This document shows, one piece after another, positions 22,449-33,851 of a DNA stretch of 64,000 nucleotides (its first letter is position 1; each line of letters starts with the position of its first letter). Below the pieces are notes generated by a model. It searched no databases and was not told the DNA's origin. It saw only the letters and a program-made list of their open reading frames with translations. The translations under genes and the position numbers were made by a program. The stretch lies in assembly GCA_025594325.1 (NCBI GenBank), contig JANHCV010000001.1, forward strand, positions 2,604,001 through 2,668,000. The letters run 5' to 3'. This DNA is from Blastocladiella emersonii ATCC 22665. Its lineage: Eukaryota; Blastocladiomycota; Blastocladiomycetes; Blastocladiales; Blastocladiaceae.

Positions 22449-25400
22449 CTACTCGGACAAGTCCACATCATCCTCATGCGCAACCGCATGCCCCGCGCCG
22501 CCCGTCGCCGTCGCCGACGCGCCAGCCGCCGCTGCCGCGGCCGCGGCCGCCGCGCGCTGCTGCTGCTGGTACACGAGCGAGTGGCCGGGAAACCCGGCGA
22601 TCTTGGGCGGCGACCCGACGACGGGCGGGCCGTCGGCCGCGAGCGCGGGCAGCGAGCTGAGGATCGCGGCCATGGACGGGAACCCGGGCTCGTGGTGGCC
22701 GTGCGCCGCCGGGTGGTGGTGGTGCCCGTGCGCGTGCGCGTGCGAGCCGTGGTGGTGGTGGTGGTGCGCGTGCGCGCCCTGGCTGCCGCGGCGCGGCGAC
22801 GCGGGCGTCATGGGCTGCTGCAGGTCCGACAGCGTGGCCGGGACCGCGACGGCGGCGACCGCGGGGAGCTGCGGCGGCGAGGTCGCCGTCGAGTTGAAAC
22901 CCGAGCCCAAGCCCGTAGCGTCGTCGGCGAACACGGACGTGCCCTTGGCGGCCTTGACGGGCGACTTGGGCGGGAGCTCGAGCGCGGCCGACGGCAGGTT
23001 GAGCGACGGCACGCGCGCGGTGTCGACGGGCGGCGGCTGCTGGAACATGTACTTTGCGGGCGACAGCGTGAGGAGCAGGTTGACGCCCTGGCCTGCGGCG
23101 GCCGCGACGCCGAGCCCGCCAGGGGACATGGGGCCCGCGGCAGCGGTGGTGCCGGCGCCGGCGGACATGGAGGGCGTGCGCGGGACCTTGGCGGCGGCGC
23201 TGCCCGACAGCACGAGCTGGAGCTCCTCGACGAGCGTGAGGTAGCGGTAGGTCATGCGGATCGAGGGCACGTTGGTCTTGTGGATGTCGTTGCCCTCGGG
23301 ACCGGGAACGTAGTACCGGCTGCCGAGCCAGCGCTGCTTGAGCTCGGCCTCCCACCCGCTCTGCAGCACCGAGTTGCGCGCGAGCTCGCACATGTCGACG
23401 GGCGACAGCTTGTAGATCTGCGCCGCGACCGAGTACTCCTCGATGAGCGGCTCCTTGGTGAAGTGGAACTGGAGCGGGTCGTCCGTCGACAGGCTGACGT
23501 TGAGCCCGCGCTGGAAAAAGTACGGGAACGGGTTGCGCTCGTACGTGAGGAACAGGGCGTTGTTGGACAGCGGCGACATGGCGATGCCGATCTGCATCAG
23601 GTAGTAGAGGTACTGCAGCGCGGGCACCTTGCGCAGCAGGATCCCGTGCGAGATGCTGTGCGAGGTGAGGAACGAGGACGTGAGGTGGTCCGTGTCGCCG
23701 GCCTCGCCGGCGTGCGGGCGCAGGACAAAGGTGTTGAACCCGCGCTCGCGGCGCCACTGGTTGAGCGACGTGATCTGCGCGTACATGTAGTACAGGTAGT
23801 ACGAGTAGGGCGGGTTGAGCGACATGGACCAGTACTTGGGGAACGGGTACTTTTTGTGGATGCGGCGCTCGGCCTTGGACTCGTCGTCGACGCTGTCGAA
23901 GCCGATGACGCGCTGGAGGAAGACGTGCAGCTCCGGGTGCGAGCTCGGGTCCTGCGTCACCTCGAACAGCGGCTCGAACACGTTGCGCAGCACCTCCTCA
24001 AAGTTCTGCACCGCGCCCGAGTGCTTGTACACCGTGTACAGGCGCGGCACCTGGATGAGCCAGCGCACGTTGTTGGAGAAGAGCTTGTTCTCGATGACCC
24101 ACTTGGCCAGCTTGTCCCACTCGTTCTTGGACCGGCCGTAGATGGAGATGCGGTACTCGGCGTGCTGGTACTTGGACGCCTCGAGGTCGGCAATCACCTC
24201 GGACGTGATCTCGGCGAGGTAACGGCCCTCGATGAGGTTGTCGTTCTTCATGAAGATCTCGCGCAGGCGCGACTCGCCGATCGGGTTGTACTTGAGGTTG
24301 AACTTGTCGAACCGGTGGAACGTGTCCTTGTGCGCGTGCATGTCGAGCGTGTCGATGGACAGGTCGTAGGCCGTCAGGTTGAGCGACGCAAACACCTGGG
24401 CCAGCGTCAGGTACTGGTTGTCGCGGTAGATGACCACGTCGTTGGGCGCCTTCTTCATCTTGGACTTGATGAAGCGCAGCAGGTGCTTCTGGTTCATGCA
24501 CGCCGAGTGGTGGACGTGCGTGTCGACCTTGCGCACGTTGTAGAAGTCGCGGTGCGGCACGCCCTTGGTCTCGGCCACCTCGCGCGACTCGTTGAGCAGC
24601 GCGTACATGTTGAACTTGGACTCGAGGTACCGCAGGCGCCGGTACGCAAACGACTTGGCGGGGCCCTCGGAGATGACCGAGATGATGAAGTCGAGGTCCG
24701 TGAAGTACTTTTTGATCGACGGCACGCGCGACCACGGCTTGCCCGCGGCCATGTCCTCGGCGGACCGGTACACGTGCATGACGCCGTCCTCGGTGGTCCC
24801 GTACACGAACGAGTGCTTGCCGGGGATCTCGACGTCGGCCATGGAGAACTCCTTGGGGCTCGGCGGCGGGTCGGCGGGCGCTGCAGCGGCAGCAGCCGTG
24901 GTGCCGGGCGCGGCCGCGTCGGCGGGGACCCAGGCGGGCGGCGGCGGCGGCGGGTAGATGTCCCACGAGGACGGGTGGTTCTTGGGGTTGTCGAACTCGC
25001 GCTGCAGCGAGATCTCCATGTACTCGTTGCGCAGGTCCATGCACCGCTTGAACTGGATCATGATGGCGCGGCACTCCTCGCCCACGTCGTACTGCAGCCG
25101 CGCCGACTTGTCGAACCAGTTGAACTCGGTGTAGTTGTGCATGCCGCGCGGCGGCGCCGTGCCGCTGGCGGGAGCACCACCGGGCGCGGACGAGGGCGAC
25201 GCGGCGGCAGCAGCAGCGGCCGCAGCCGCAATGGCGGCGGCGATGTTGGTGGGCCCACCGGCGCGACCGCCGACGTGGTCGTCGTCGTGGTCGTCGTGGT
25301 CGTCGGCCTCGGACTCGGACGAGTCGACGGCCGTGGCCGAGGCGATGGCGGTGCTGCGGCGCGAGCCGCGCGACTCGACGCGCGGGCGGCGGCCACGCGT

Positions 25401-25811
25401 GCTACCGGCCGCCTCGCTCTCGGCATCGGCGTCGCCGCCAGCGACCGAGTGCTCGTCGTCGGTGAACTGCTGCTGGGTCCAGAAGTGGCTGTCCTCCTAC
25501 GAGTCGGGGAGCGGGCGAGCCGGGTGAGCACTCGCGCGTTGGAGCAGACCACGCGCCGACGGGAAGCGTACCTGCTGCAGCTCCTTCTCGACCTTGTAGG
25601 TGAAGAAGGGGTCGGCGCTGCCGTTGAGCGGGGTGCCGATGACCACGCCGTGCGCGTCGTCCATCTGGAACGAGCCGTTCTGCGAGCCGCTGCGGTACAG
25701 GCCGGGCAGGGCCTCGGTCGAGCCGCCGGCCGAGGCGCTGAGCGTCACGCCGGGCACGCTGCTGTTGAGGCTGTCGCCGAGGCCGGGCGGGGTCGGGTCC
25801 GGCGAGGACAT
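22449..25811 (-). CDS. AMD1: AMP deaminase
   Basis: Exons 25811-25572 and 25496-22449 (75-nt intron); 1095 residues, long for the family because of low-complexity ends. The N terminus carries [12 protein letters not shown] and [17 protein letters not shown], then an acidic/Ala-rich stretch; the catalytic part holds the metal ligands [18 protein letters not shown], the [19 protein letters not shown] block, [11 protein letters not shown] and [17 protein letters not shown]. It deaminates AMP to IMP in the purine nucleotide cycle. The C-terminal 250 residues are Ala/Pro/Ser-rich with a histidine-rich stretch (two runs of HHHHHH or HHHH). Start at the ATG 25811. Confidence 0.92.
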
Positions 25812-26722
25812 GGTCGATTCGTCGGGCGTGAGGCTGACAGAGCGAGGAGAAAGAGAGGGTGTCAATCAAAAGCGGATACTCGTATGTATCATATCTTACA
25901 TGGACGGGTGCGGGTTGAGGGAGAGGAGAGGAGCAAGGGTGAGCGGGGAGCGAAGAACGACGGACGGGAGCGCGCGGGCACGCGAACGTGCGGCCGGGGA
26001 ACAAGAAAGAGGGACGGGTCGAGTCGGCGTGGGAACGAGGCAGGGACCACGGTGAAGCGGAGACGGGCACAGCGAGGCAGAAGCACGGCCGGGGGAGAGG
26101 GGACCGCCCGCTTTTATAGCGAGGGGATCGGGGAACGGACAGAGGCCCCACGCTGGCCAGGGTCCAGGGACGTGGCTGACGCTGCAACTGCCGCGGGCAA
26201 GCCACCGACGGGCGGACGCGAGCACAGGCTTCGAGATGCTCGGATCCCTCACCGCTCCGGTCGCGTTCCTACGTTCCCGCGACCACGACGGCTTCTCTGA
26301 CAACGCCGGCGGTCTCCATCCTCGTCCTCGAGGCCGTTGCAGCAAGTCAGGTCGCTGGCAACACCAGACGCGACTGAGCCTACGCGCCAAGGCTTGACGC
26401 GGCTGACGTGAGGTGCGGGTGACTCAGCCTCACATGATGCGTTGCTACGGGCTCACTGTGGCGCAGCGCGTCCCCGCCGCTCCCGCGCCTTGATCGTTGT
26501 TCGCGTAAGTGGTAAGGAGGTAACTGTAAATGCGCCTTCGCCAGGGAAACAGCAACCGAAGGTCTCTGCTGATCGAAGAGATGTTAAAACGCGCATTGAA
26601 ATGGCGTGATGGAACATGATGGCAAGTCGCGTCCCGTTTCTGGCGTTCGGCGCGTCGTCGTTGCTCGAGGCCGCTCCGCCTCGTCTCCTCCTCTCACGAC
26701 CCTAAATTGCATGTAACTTGCC
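25812..26722. promoter_or_regulatory. Divergent region AMD1 / orphan paralogue A
   Basis: About 900 bp. On the minus strand a TATAAAA sits at 26118-26112, about 300 nt before the AMD1 ATG, implying a leader of some 270 nt. From about 26400 onward the composition becomes less GC-rich, which continues into the orphan pair. Confidence 0.4.
26112..26118 (-). promoter_or_regulatory. TATA box, probably of AMD1
   Basis: TATAAAA read on the minus strand in a GC-rich setting upstream of AMD1. Confidence 0.4.
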
Positions 26723-28529
26723 ATGTTATCGAGCAACTCACCGCCGTCGCAGCCGTTGCAAAAACTGCGCGGAACCCCACTCGCCACTGGGCGTCCGCGT
26801 CCCCGCGTCCTGGGCGCGACTGCGGCGTTCCCCGAAGCGTTGCTCGTCGACGACCATCCACTTCTTGCTGTACCATCTGGCCAAGAGGACACATACTATG
26901 ATCGCCACAACATCCGGTCCGTGTCCAAGGGCGCGACCACGTTCCGGTCGCGTGCCCTCCGTATGGAGATGCTTGCTCTCATCACGGACGGTCTGAAGCT
27001 CCTCGTGTGCCGGCCTACCGCAACCTTTGACTCGCTAGACTATCTGGGTTCGCTCGTGTCCAATGCAATCGTTACATCGCCGAATAACGAGCTCCTCGAC
27101 CGTCGCCGCGAGTTCACCGATACCAATTACTCTGATCGGCACTCCATCCGCTCAGCACTTACTGCCGATGCACTCTCGAGTGGTCGCACGCTTGCTCAGC
27201 TGCTCGACGACTTGATTGCTTGGTATCTTCGCCAATGCTGCTCCGGGGCCCGAGGTTTCGGCGTTGACATTCCAATCCACCACGCGTCTCGCGGCACGGC
27301 CCGCTACTTCTTTCCCGTGGGGCTCATGATCACTTACAACGGTCGCAGCGATAAGTTCCATGTCGAGTTCAAACCGCTCGAACTCGAACGTGCTCGTCGC
27401 GCCCCGATATCCGCTGCATTACCGCCGGCTTTGCTGCAGCAGCTTGTCCAGCAATCAAGCATTCCGACACAGTCGACAGTTCACCCACCGGGTTCCTCGA
27501 CTGCTTCCTCTCGGACCGTGCCGACGACTCGATCTGCAACGTCCGCGCCATCGGCTACAGCTCTCGTCCAAGACCAGCGCCCGTCAGGTACGTGCTCCTC
27601 TCCTCGACCTACTGCTTCTACACGCGCTGACGACCTCCTGCTCAGTCACTCCACCGACGCCAGCTCGGACCGCGGATACAAAGAGACCCAAGATTACTCT
27701 CGTCGAGTGGAGCGACCCGCCGCCACGCCTTTCGCCAACGAAACGCACCGAACCGTCGACCAAGCGCCGCAAGGTGGAAATCGTCATGGTCGACGCGGAG
27801 GACGCTTCCCCTCTCATCGCTCCTTGTGCGCCTCGCGATCTCCTGCCAGCTGCTCTCATGCCTACTTCTTCGAACTCGGCCGCTACGACGGTGCAGGCCG
27901 CAGCGAACGTTGCACCACTGACGGATCTTGCCGCCGTTCCCGCTCTGCCTCAACCCAGTGCTTCGACCAGCAACGTCGAACCGCAGGACTCTCTCGCTGG
28001 CGCGTGCAATGCCCTGGCTGGTAGTTCCAGTGCCTCGAATGTTTTGCTTCCCGACAAGTCGCCCAGCAAGATCAAGATCAAGCTCGAGCCGATGGTGGCC
28101 GCTTCGCCGACGGTGTCCTCTCGCCCGGCGGTCATCGCGCCTTCTGCTTCACATGCTTCGAGCTCGGATCCGACTGCGACTCGCCTCCCGCTTCCCTTCA
28201 CAGCGCTTACCTGCATCGCCTCCGCGTACGCTGCAAACGACCGCCAGAAGCAGATTGCGGCCGCAAAGCACATTGCTTCTGCCGTTCACGGCCGCGACTG
28301 GGAGCTGTCAAAGCTCAAAGACTTTATCCAGCTGTACGCGGCCATCGACCAGCGGACTCCGCTCGACCAGGCCATGGCCACGGAGCTCGCCGACGTGTAC
28401 GACCTGTCCGGATTCAGTGTCGAGCGCTGCAAGGTGGCGGTCGACGAGGTTCTCGGTCATCTCACCATGCAGGACGCTAGCTTCTGGAACGTCGTGGCAA
28501 TGTGCACGGCGATGCTGCCCTCACCGTGA
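26723..28529 (+). CDS. Orphan nuclear-type protein, tandem paralogue A
   Basis: Exons 26723-27587 and 27646-28529 (58-nt intron, GTACGT, CTGAC branch); 582 residues. Not recognised as any known family. Three parts: an N-terminal region (to about 225) with two similar pieces, YYDRHNIRS and YSDRHSIRS, then GARGFGVDIPIHHASRGTARYFF; a Ser/Thr/Pro-rich linker with basic clusters (TKRPK, KRRKVE at 328-333, NLS-like) and an IKLEP tetrapeptide-type SUMO site; and a C-terminal domain (about 469-582) with GRDW, RTPL, LADVY and a final FWNVVAMC. The same three parts recur in the next gene. Codon use is less GC-biased than in neighbours, suggesting fast evolution or foreign origin. Function unknown. Confidence 0.75.
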
Positions 28530-28807
28530 CCTAATGAGCCGTTCGAACCCTTGACTTTGACAAACTAGCGCACACACACGACTTGAAAATAACATATCTG
28601 ATTCTGCTGGATCCGGAATCGTTACTCTGGTTCATTGAGCTGTGAAACGCGCCTGGGGACGCGATGGTCATGGGCACGCGCTCGACACCTGACGGATGAT
28701 TTGAAGCTCGCGAAGCGACGCGAGGCGCGTTTCCCGCGGTCGTCCGCGCCGCCTCTGCTCCTCTCTAGTCTTTGCGCCAATGTCAAACGAATGAAAAACT
28801 TTATGCA

Positions 28808-30427
28808 ATGAGCTCTACCGGCCCTGATCCGCACAATGTCGCCGCGGCGAAACCCCTGCGGACACACCTTGTCCCCGCAGCCCTCCAGCTGGGTTTCGAG
28901 CAACTCATGGCCGTTCCACCCGGAGTCGACCCGGCCGAATACTTCAGAACCAACTCGATCGTCGACATGAGCAGCTGGGCGAGCAAGCTGGACCCTCATT
29001 CTCTCATGGACGTGGCACTTGCACTCAGCAAGCCAGAAATCAACGTTGGTCTTGCGAATGTACTCGCTCCGGACGAGGGCACTTTCTCGAACCCCGACCA
29101 CGCAAACACCATGTATGGCTCAACGTGCGTAGTTGGCGTTTAGAAGCCGCCTCACCACGTCTTCCGGTGTTCCCTTGCTGCGGCGGACCCGGTCCATGAT
29201 TGTTTACTTCTCGACGCACCAAGACCTGCGCAACGAAGACTGCGCTCCCAGCTTGTGCGCGACTTTTTCATGCGCTATCTCGCCGAAACGCTCGCTGGAG
29301 CTCAAGGGTTTGGTTCCCTTCAACCCGTCAATCACGTCACTTTTGGTACACGGTGCTACTTTGCAAGCGCCGCACTTAAGGTGGCGCGTTTCTCGACAGG
29401 CAAGTATCTGCTGTCACCGGTTCTCACTCCAGAGTCAATTTCGCTCTCACCTGCTCAAAAAGTATCTGGACCTGCAAGCGGGGACACTTCAAGCGTTCCG
29501 CCTTCCCTGGCCTCGCCTTCACCAGCGGACGTTCCTCCCAATGGTTTGCCTCGAGACGTTATGCAGCTTGGTTCACTGGCTACAGCACCTGCTCGCGACG
29601 CGGATTCGAACGGCTCTCTTTTGTCTCCCGCTCTTGCTCGAGCCGCCGAAAGCAGCTCTCATATCGAGCCGAATTTCACCTCACACGACAGCCCGTTGAT
29701 TGCTCCGGCTTCTCAGCACAAGTCAGCGGCTGCGGCTGCGACCGCGACAACAAAGGTTGTTCTCGATGCAGCCAAGGTTGGTATCCCGCCCGCTTTTCTG
29801 CAGCTTTCTCGAGTGATTTCGCCACCTGATTGCTCGCCTCCGGGTGACGACGAAGCCGTGGTTTCCGCTGCTCCTCCTCGCTCCAAACGGCCTCTCAACA
29901 ACGATGACGAGCTGTGCGAGAATCTGCCAAAACGACCCCGGCCTGTCGCAGTTCCGGGTGACGAGCAGCTTCCCGCTTTACTGCCAACCAAGCCTTCGCG
30001 CACCGCTGTCGCCTCGAGCAGGCCTCCAAGCTCGTCAGCGAGCTTCAATGATTAGCATCCGTGTCCGCACCCAATCATCTCAATTCCGACCCTGGTCACG
30101 ATCGCCAAGGTATACCAGTGGGCGGGTCGCGACTCTACGACACGTGTCGCGCCGCTCATCATTCAATCCGTTGCTGGCCGCGACTGGTCGACGGGAATCA
30201 TTGAGGGCTACATTGGCGCGTTTGCTTCTGTCGAGAAACGCATCCCAACCACCCGACTTGACCGTTCGGGTGCCGCAGGCCTCGCCGATCTCTTTGAGGC
30301 CGCTCACCACGACATTGAAGCGACCATCGCTGCCTTTTGCCAAGCTCAGGCTGGGATGTCCATGTCCGACCTGCACTTCTGGGAGGTGGCGGCAATGTGC
30401 CTCGTTGTTTCCCCCTCGCTGATCTGA
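28808..30427 (+). CDS. Orphan nuclear-type protein, tandem paralogue B, with in-frame TAG
   Basis: Homologous to the preceding gene over its full length. Exon 1 28808-29124 shares the AVPPGVDPAEYF / AVPSGQEDTYY region; exon 2 starts near 29224 (or 29239) after a 99- or 114-nt intron and shares GAQGFG...PVNHVTFGTRCYF. A Ser/Pro-rich linker has basic motifs (RSKRPLNN, LPKRPRPV). The frame meets TAG at 30053-30055, yet the same frame then continues to TGA at 30425-30427 and encodes the shared C-terminal domain (GRDWSTGIIEGYI, GLADLF, DLHFWEVAAMC). So either the gene is interrupted, the stop is read through, or a weak 48-nt intron (GTCGCC...ATTAG) removes it. Function unknown. Confidence 0.5.
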
Positions 30428-30666
30428 GCTGGTGTGCCAGCCGTCCCGCAATACACTATATCCTGCACAGATGATGACTGGCTTTGATCCAACCGAGCGG
30501 ATAGTGCCGAGCAACCAAGGGGTCGTCTCACCAGATCCCCTGCGTCTCACAAGCTCGAACTTGGATGCGAGACGGTCACGTGAGTGGCACAACGCGTCGG
30601 TGCCGACGCGCCTTGACGCCTTTCAGTCTTCCGCTCTCCTAAAGCGCTCTCACCAACGCGATCATC

Positions 30667-31956
30667 ATGTCAGCTCATGCATCATCCCGCTCAGCCACGC
30701 CCGCAAGCGGTCTGAAGCTCAACGACGCCATCAACGGGGCGCTCGGCATCAGCGCTGACGAGGTCGAGCGTGCTCTCTCGCCCGCGCATGGAAGTCACGG
30801 CCATGCCGCTGACCTGTCCGGAGCTGCGACGCCGCCGCGCAAGCACCCGCCTCGGCAACGCGTCGGGTCCACCGCGTCGACCAACGGGACTGGCGGCGGC
30901 GGTGCCGGTGGGCACCACGCCATGTTCCAACTTCCCGGCGAGGACGCGACGACGCCCGGATCTGACTCGATCCTCGACGACGATTCACGCTTTCCGCCGC
31001 CGCTCGAGGAGGAGGATGTCGCTGAGGCGGCACCAGTCCCACGCCCGCCCGCAGGACCACCGACTCGAGCGGCGACGGGGCACGCTGTCGGTGGTGGTGT
31101 CGCGGTGGGAGTGGCGGCGGGTCGGACGGGTGCACGACTCGCTCGTGGCAAGAGCCCTGGTCCGGGGTCCCTGTCGACGCGGCACAACGCGCCGGAATCG
31201 AGTGCATGGACCGCGGCGGTGGTCGCCGCTGCAACGACGGGCCACCGCGACGGCTCAACCGTCTCGTCCAGCGAGTCGGTGGCGGCGAGCGACGCACACG
31301 CTGCGCAGCGGCCGATGGGTACCACCGCTGCCGTCCTGTTTCCCGGTGCTCCGCTGCTCGGCTCAAAGTCCCGCTCGCGCCAGCCGACGACGACCAGTAT
31401 CGCGAGCGCGGTCCTGACCTCGAGCATCCTCGCTGGTGACGGCGACACGGCCTCGATCGCGTCGTCCGACTCGCTGTCGCACGATCCGCTGTCGCACTCG
31501 GGCAACGGGTCCGTCGCCGCTGCTCCCGTGCACCATTCGCGCATCGCGACAGTCGCGCCGACGCTCGCCGACCGCGCGCACGCGGCGCGGACCGAGCTGC
31601 ACTCGCTCCAGGCCGCGGCGCAGGCGGCGCTGACCGAGCTCGAGCACACCGAGTCGGCACGGCGTGATGCAGAGGCGACGCGGCAGCGGGCCGAGCGCGA
31701 GGTCGAGACGGTCAACAAGAAGATTGAGGCGACGCAGCGCAAGCGCGGCGAGCTCGAGGCGCTGCTCGAGGCGCTGCGCGCGGAGAACGACGAGCTTGAG
31801 GAGCAGCTCAACGAGACGGCGCAGTTCCTCATCAAGCACCAACCTGACGACGGCGGCAGCGGTTCGCCCGCGGCGGTGCCGGGTCTGTTCAGTGGGGCGA
31901 GTGGTGGTGGTGGGACGGGAGCGAGGAGCCGGCAGGCGTCGCAGCTGGCTTCATAG
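30667..31956 (+). CDS. Orphan protein with C-terminal coiled coil
   Basis: Single exon, 429 residues, ATG at 30667. The first 300 residues are low-complexity (Gly, Ala, Pro, Ser); residues about 305-395 form a long charged heptad-like helix (LHSLQAAAQAALTELEHTE ... KKIEATQRKRGELEALLEAL ... LNETAQFLIKH), a convincing coiled coil. No catalytic domain. GC-biased codons return here, unlike in the two preceding orphans. It ends 123 bp from the convergent zinc-ribbon gene. Function not deducible; SEC2-like or septum/cytoskeletal adaptors have similar coils but no specific motif was seen. Confidence 0.65.
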   Translation: MSAHASSRSATPASGLKLNDAINGALGISADEVERALSPAHGSHGHAADLSGAATPPRKHPPRQRVGSTASTNGTGGGGAGGHHAMFQLPGEDATTPGSDSILDDDSRFPPPLEEEDVAEAAPVPRPPAGPPTRAATGHAVGGGVAVGVAAGRTGARLARGKSPGPGSLSTRHNAPESSAWTAAVVAAATTGHRDGSTVSSSESVAASDAHAAQRPMGTTAAVLFPGAPLLGSKSRSRQPTTTSIASAVLTSSILAGDGDTASIASSDSLSHDPLSHSGNGSVAAAPVHHSRIATVAPTLADRAHAARTELHSLQAAAQAALTELEHTESARRDAEATRQRAEREVETVNKKIEATQRKRGELEALLEALRAENDELEEQLNETAQFLIKHQPDDGGSGSPAAVPGLFSGASGGGGTGARSRQASQLAS

Positions 31957-32079
31957 ATACATCTACATTACGTGCTTCATGGTTGCGTTGATTCTTTACA
32001 AAACAAAGTGGCATTGGCCATCAGCTCGCGAGCTCCGTTCGCTCTCAAGTGCCACGAACAATGAACATCCCACTTGTCT

Positions 32080-33087
32080 TCAGCTGTGAGCACCCCAACG
32101 ACCAACAAGTCGTGTTCCCATTTGCGCTGCTGCAAGCGGTGGGGGCTTTGATGGGTCTCGCCCGCGGAACGATCGAGGGAGCAAGCGGCGGTCCATGATC
32201 CTGCCAAACTTGGCCCTCATGATAAGGTTTGTCAAGGTCAAGGATTTGTGTACATAGTACAAGTGCAAGACCGTGTTCTTGTCAAAGTAGCCGTAGTTGC
32301 TGTTGATGCGGTTGATCCCGATGAGCTTGACGCCGACGGGGACGTGGCCGCAGTACTTGCACGGCAGCTTGAACTTGGCCTCGAGCTTCTTGCGGTCGGG
32401 CATGTACACGGGGATGTTGCGGGCGCGTGCGCCTTTGAGAAGGGCACGGAATCGATACCCGACCGGGTCGCGGAGAGTGTGCGCGCGGAACGACTTGCGC
32501 TTCATGTTGTGGTGGCGGATGCGCAGGCCACGGTCAGCGACGAGCGGGGCGCGCATGCGGTCGTTGGTGCAGTCAAGGCAGACGTCGCGCATGCGCGAGT
32601 GCTTGAAGGTGAACTTCTTGCCGTGGTCCTTCATCTTGTGGCACGACGCGCACGACTTGATGGGGCCGACGATTTGCCGGCGGACCGTGTCCGACGTTGA
32701 CGCCCCACCACCGGCCTTTTTGGCGCGCGCGTGGTTGCGGTTGCGCTCCGACGTGCAGCTGCAACATTTCGGGAGGAACGAGTTCTCGGCGGGGATGAAG
32801 TAGGCGCGCTTGAGCGGCGTGATCCAGCGCAGGAAGTAGCACGCCGGGGCGCCGTCGGGCGCGATCAGGTTGAACATGCGCTTGCGCTTTCCGTCCAGCT
32901 TGTTGCTTATGAACTTGTTGGTCTGCGCGAGCGTCGGCTGTGCGAACATGGTGTAGAGATCGAGCGAGTGGCGGGCCTCAGCGCCGGTGCGGAACCAGAA
33001 CACGGGCTCGGCCTTGCGGCACGCAAACGACCGGTTGGTGGCGAGCTTGGGCGAGCACGTGAAGAGGCCAATGAGCTTGTCGTGCAT
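32080..33087 (-). CDS. Zinc-ribbon protein with eroded HNH-nuclease-like motif
   Basis: 335 residues from the ATG at 33087, which has a strong context (CCACCATGCACG); the frame is open further upstream but with poor codons. Cysteine pairs CCSC (108-111), CASC (146-149) and CLDC (170-173) suggest one or two zinc ribbons. Near the C terminus CKYCG (243-247) followed by GINRINSNYGYFDKN resembles the HNH treble clef CxYCG...GIDRxxxxxGYxxxN, but the second C..CN knuckle and the Asp are missing (Asn instead). A 45-nt GT-AG intron near 32255-32210 could alter the tail (giving VLHLAKFGRIMD) yet would not restore the cysteines. Function unknown; possibly a domesticated, inactive nuclease. Confidence 0.6.
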   Translation of the reverse strand: MHDKLIGLFTCSPKLATNRSFACRKAEPVFWFRTGAEARHSLDLYTMFAQPTLAQTNKFISNKLDGKRKRMFNLIAPDGAPACYFLRWITPLKRAYFIPAENSFLPKCCSCTSERNRNHARAKKAGGGASTSDTVRRQIVGPIKSCASCHKMKDHGKKFTFKHSRMRDVCLDCTNDRMRAPLVADRGLRIRHHNMKRKSFRAHTLRDPVGYRFRALLKGARARNIPVYMPDRKKLEAKFKLPCKYCGHVPVGVKLIGINRINSNYGYFDKNTVLHLYYVHKSLTLTNLIMRAKFGRIMDRRLLPRSFRGRDPSKPPPLAAAQMGTRLVGRWGAHS

Positions 33088-33851
33088 GGTGGCGGTGACG
33101 GTGGTCGCGGTGGCGGTGCGCGTGGGAGGTCGGCGGCGGCGCGCGCGGAGAAGGGCGTGGGGGGTAGGCCAGGTGCGCGCGAGCGGGGCGGCGAAGAGAG
33201 GCGAAGCTGCAGATGACGACCGAGTAGTGATGAGCTGCGCGCTGCTGGCAGGGGAAGCGGCTGAGAGCGCATCGGGCCAGCGGCAAGCGAGCAGCGGTGC
33301 TGTGGCGCTCGAACGCGTGTCACCTGCGCCCGGCTGCGCCACCACGCCTTTAACAGTCGGCCGGTTGCCGGTGCTCCGACCTGCAGACGGCACACCTAGA
33401 ACTGTCGCTGGTCGCAGTCCGTCCAGCAGTCCGTCCGACCATCCGCATCGGCAACGCGCCCGCGTCCCGCTTCGTTGGGCTGGCGCGATCTTCGATGCGT
33501 CCCTGTAGTCTCGCACTGCCGCCATCACTACGCTTCACACTGCTCGAAGGTGATGCTGTGGACTCGCTCGCGAGACGCGCGTATCCAGAACCGTGAATCC
33601 AGGCCTCCGACTCGACTGGGCCACCGTTGGCTGAGCCAAGGGGTACCGGTGCCCCCGCAACGCGCCATGTGATCTCAGGACGCGTGAAGTCGCGAGTGGC
33701 TTATGGCGACTCCTCCCGAGGAAGGGATATACCAATGAGCCAAGTGAGAGAGAGAGGTGTAGATGAAGAATTGATGGATGCATTCGAGTCCGAGACAAAA
33801 TCATCATGTCGCGCGACCCAAACATTCGACATGCCGACAGCCGGGATCTGC
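33088..33851. other. Intergenic region upstream of the zinc-ribbon gene
   Basis: 764 bp between the zinc-ribbon gene start and the RPL19 stop. Contains the open but unconvincing upstream extension of the zinc-ribbon frame and the RPL19 3' region. No further gene seen. Confidence 0.4.

Noticed and set aside
22476-26300. 1274-codon plus-strand open frame
   Set aside because: Antisense to AMD1, with Arg/Val/Gly-rich composition and no domain.
28541-28550. GTTCGAACCC resembling a tRNA B box
   Set aside because: No A box or cloverleaf upstream or downstream; it lies just after the stop of orphan A.
29125-29143. 19-nt GTGCGT...TTTAG intron in orphan B
   Set aside because: Too short to splice and it would shift the frame; acceptors at 29223 or 29238 keep phase.
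26723-30427. Mating-type homeodomain locus (HD1/HD2)
   Set aside because: The two genes are in tandem rather than divergent, and no homeodomain WFxNxR motif is present.
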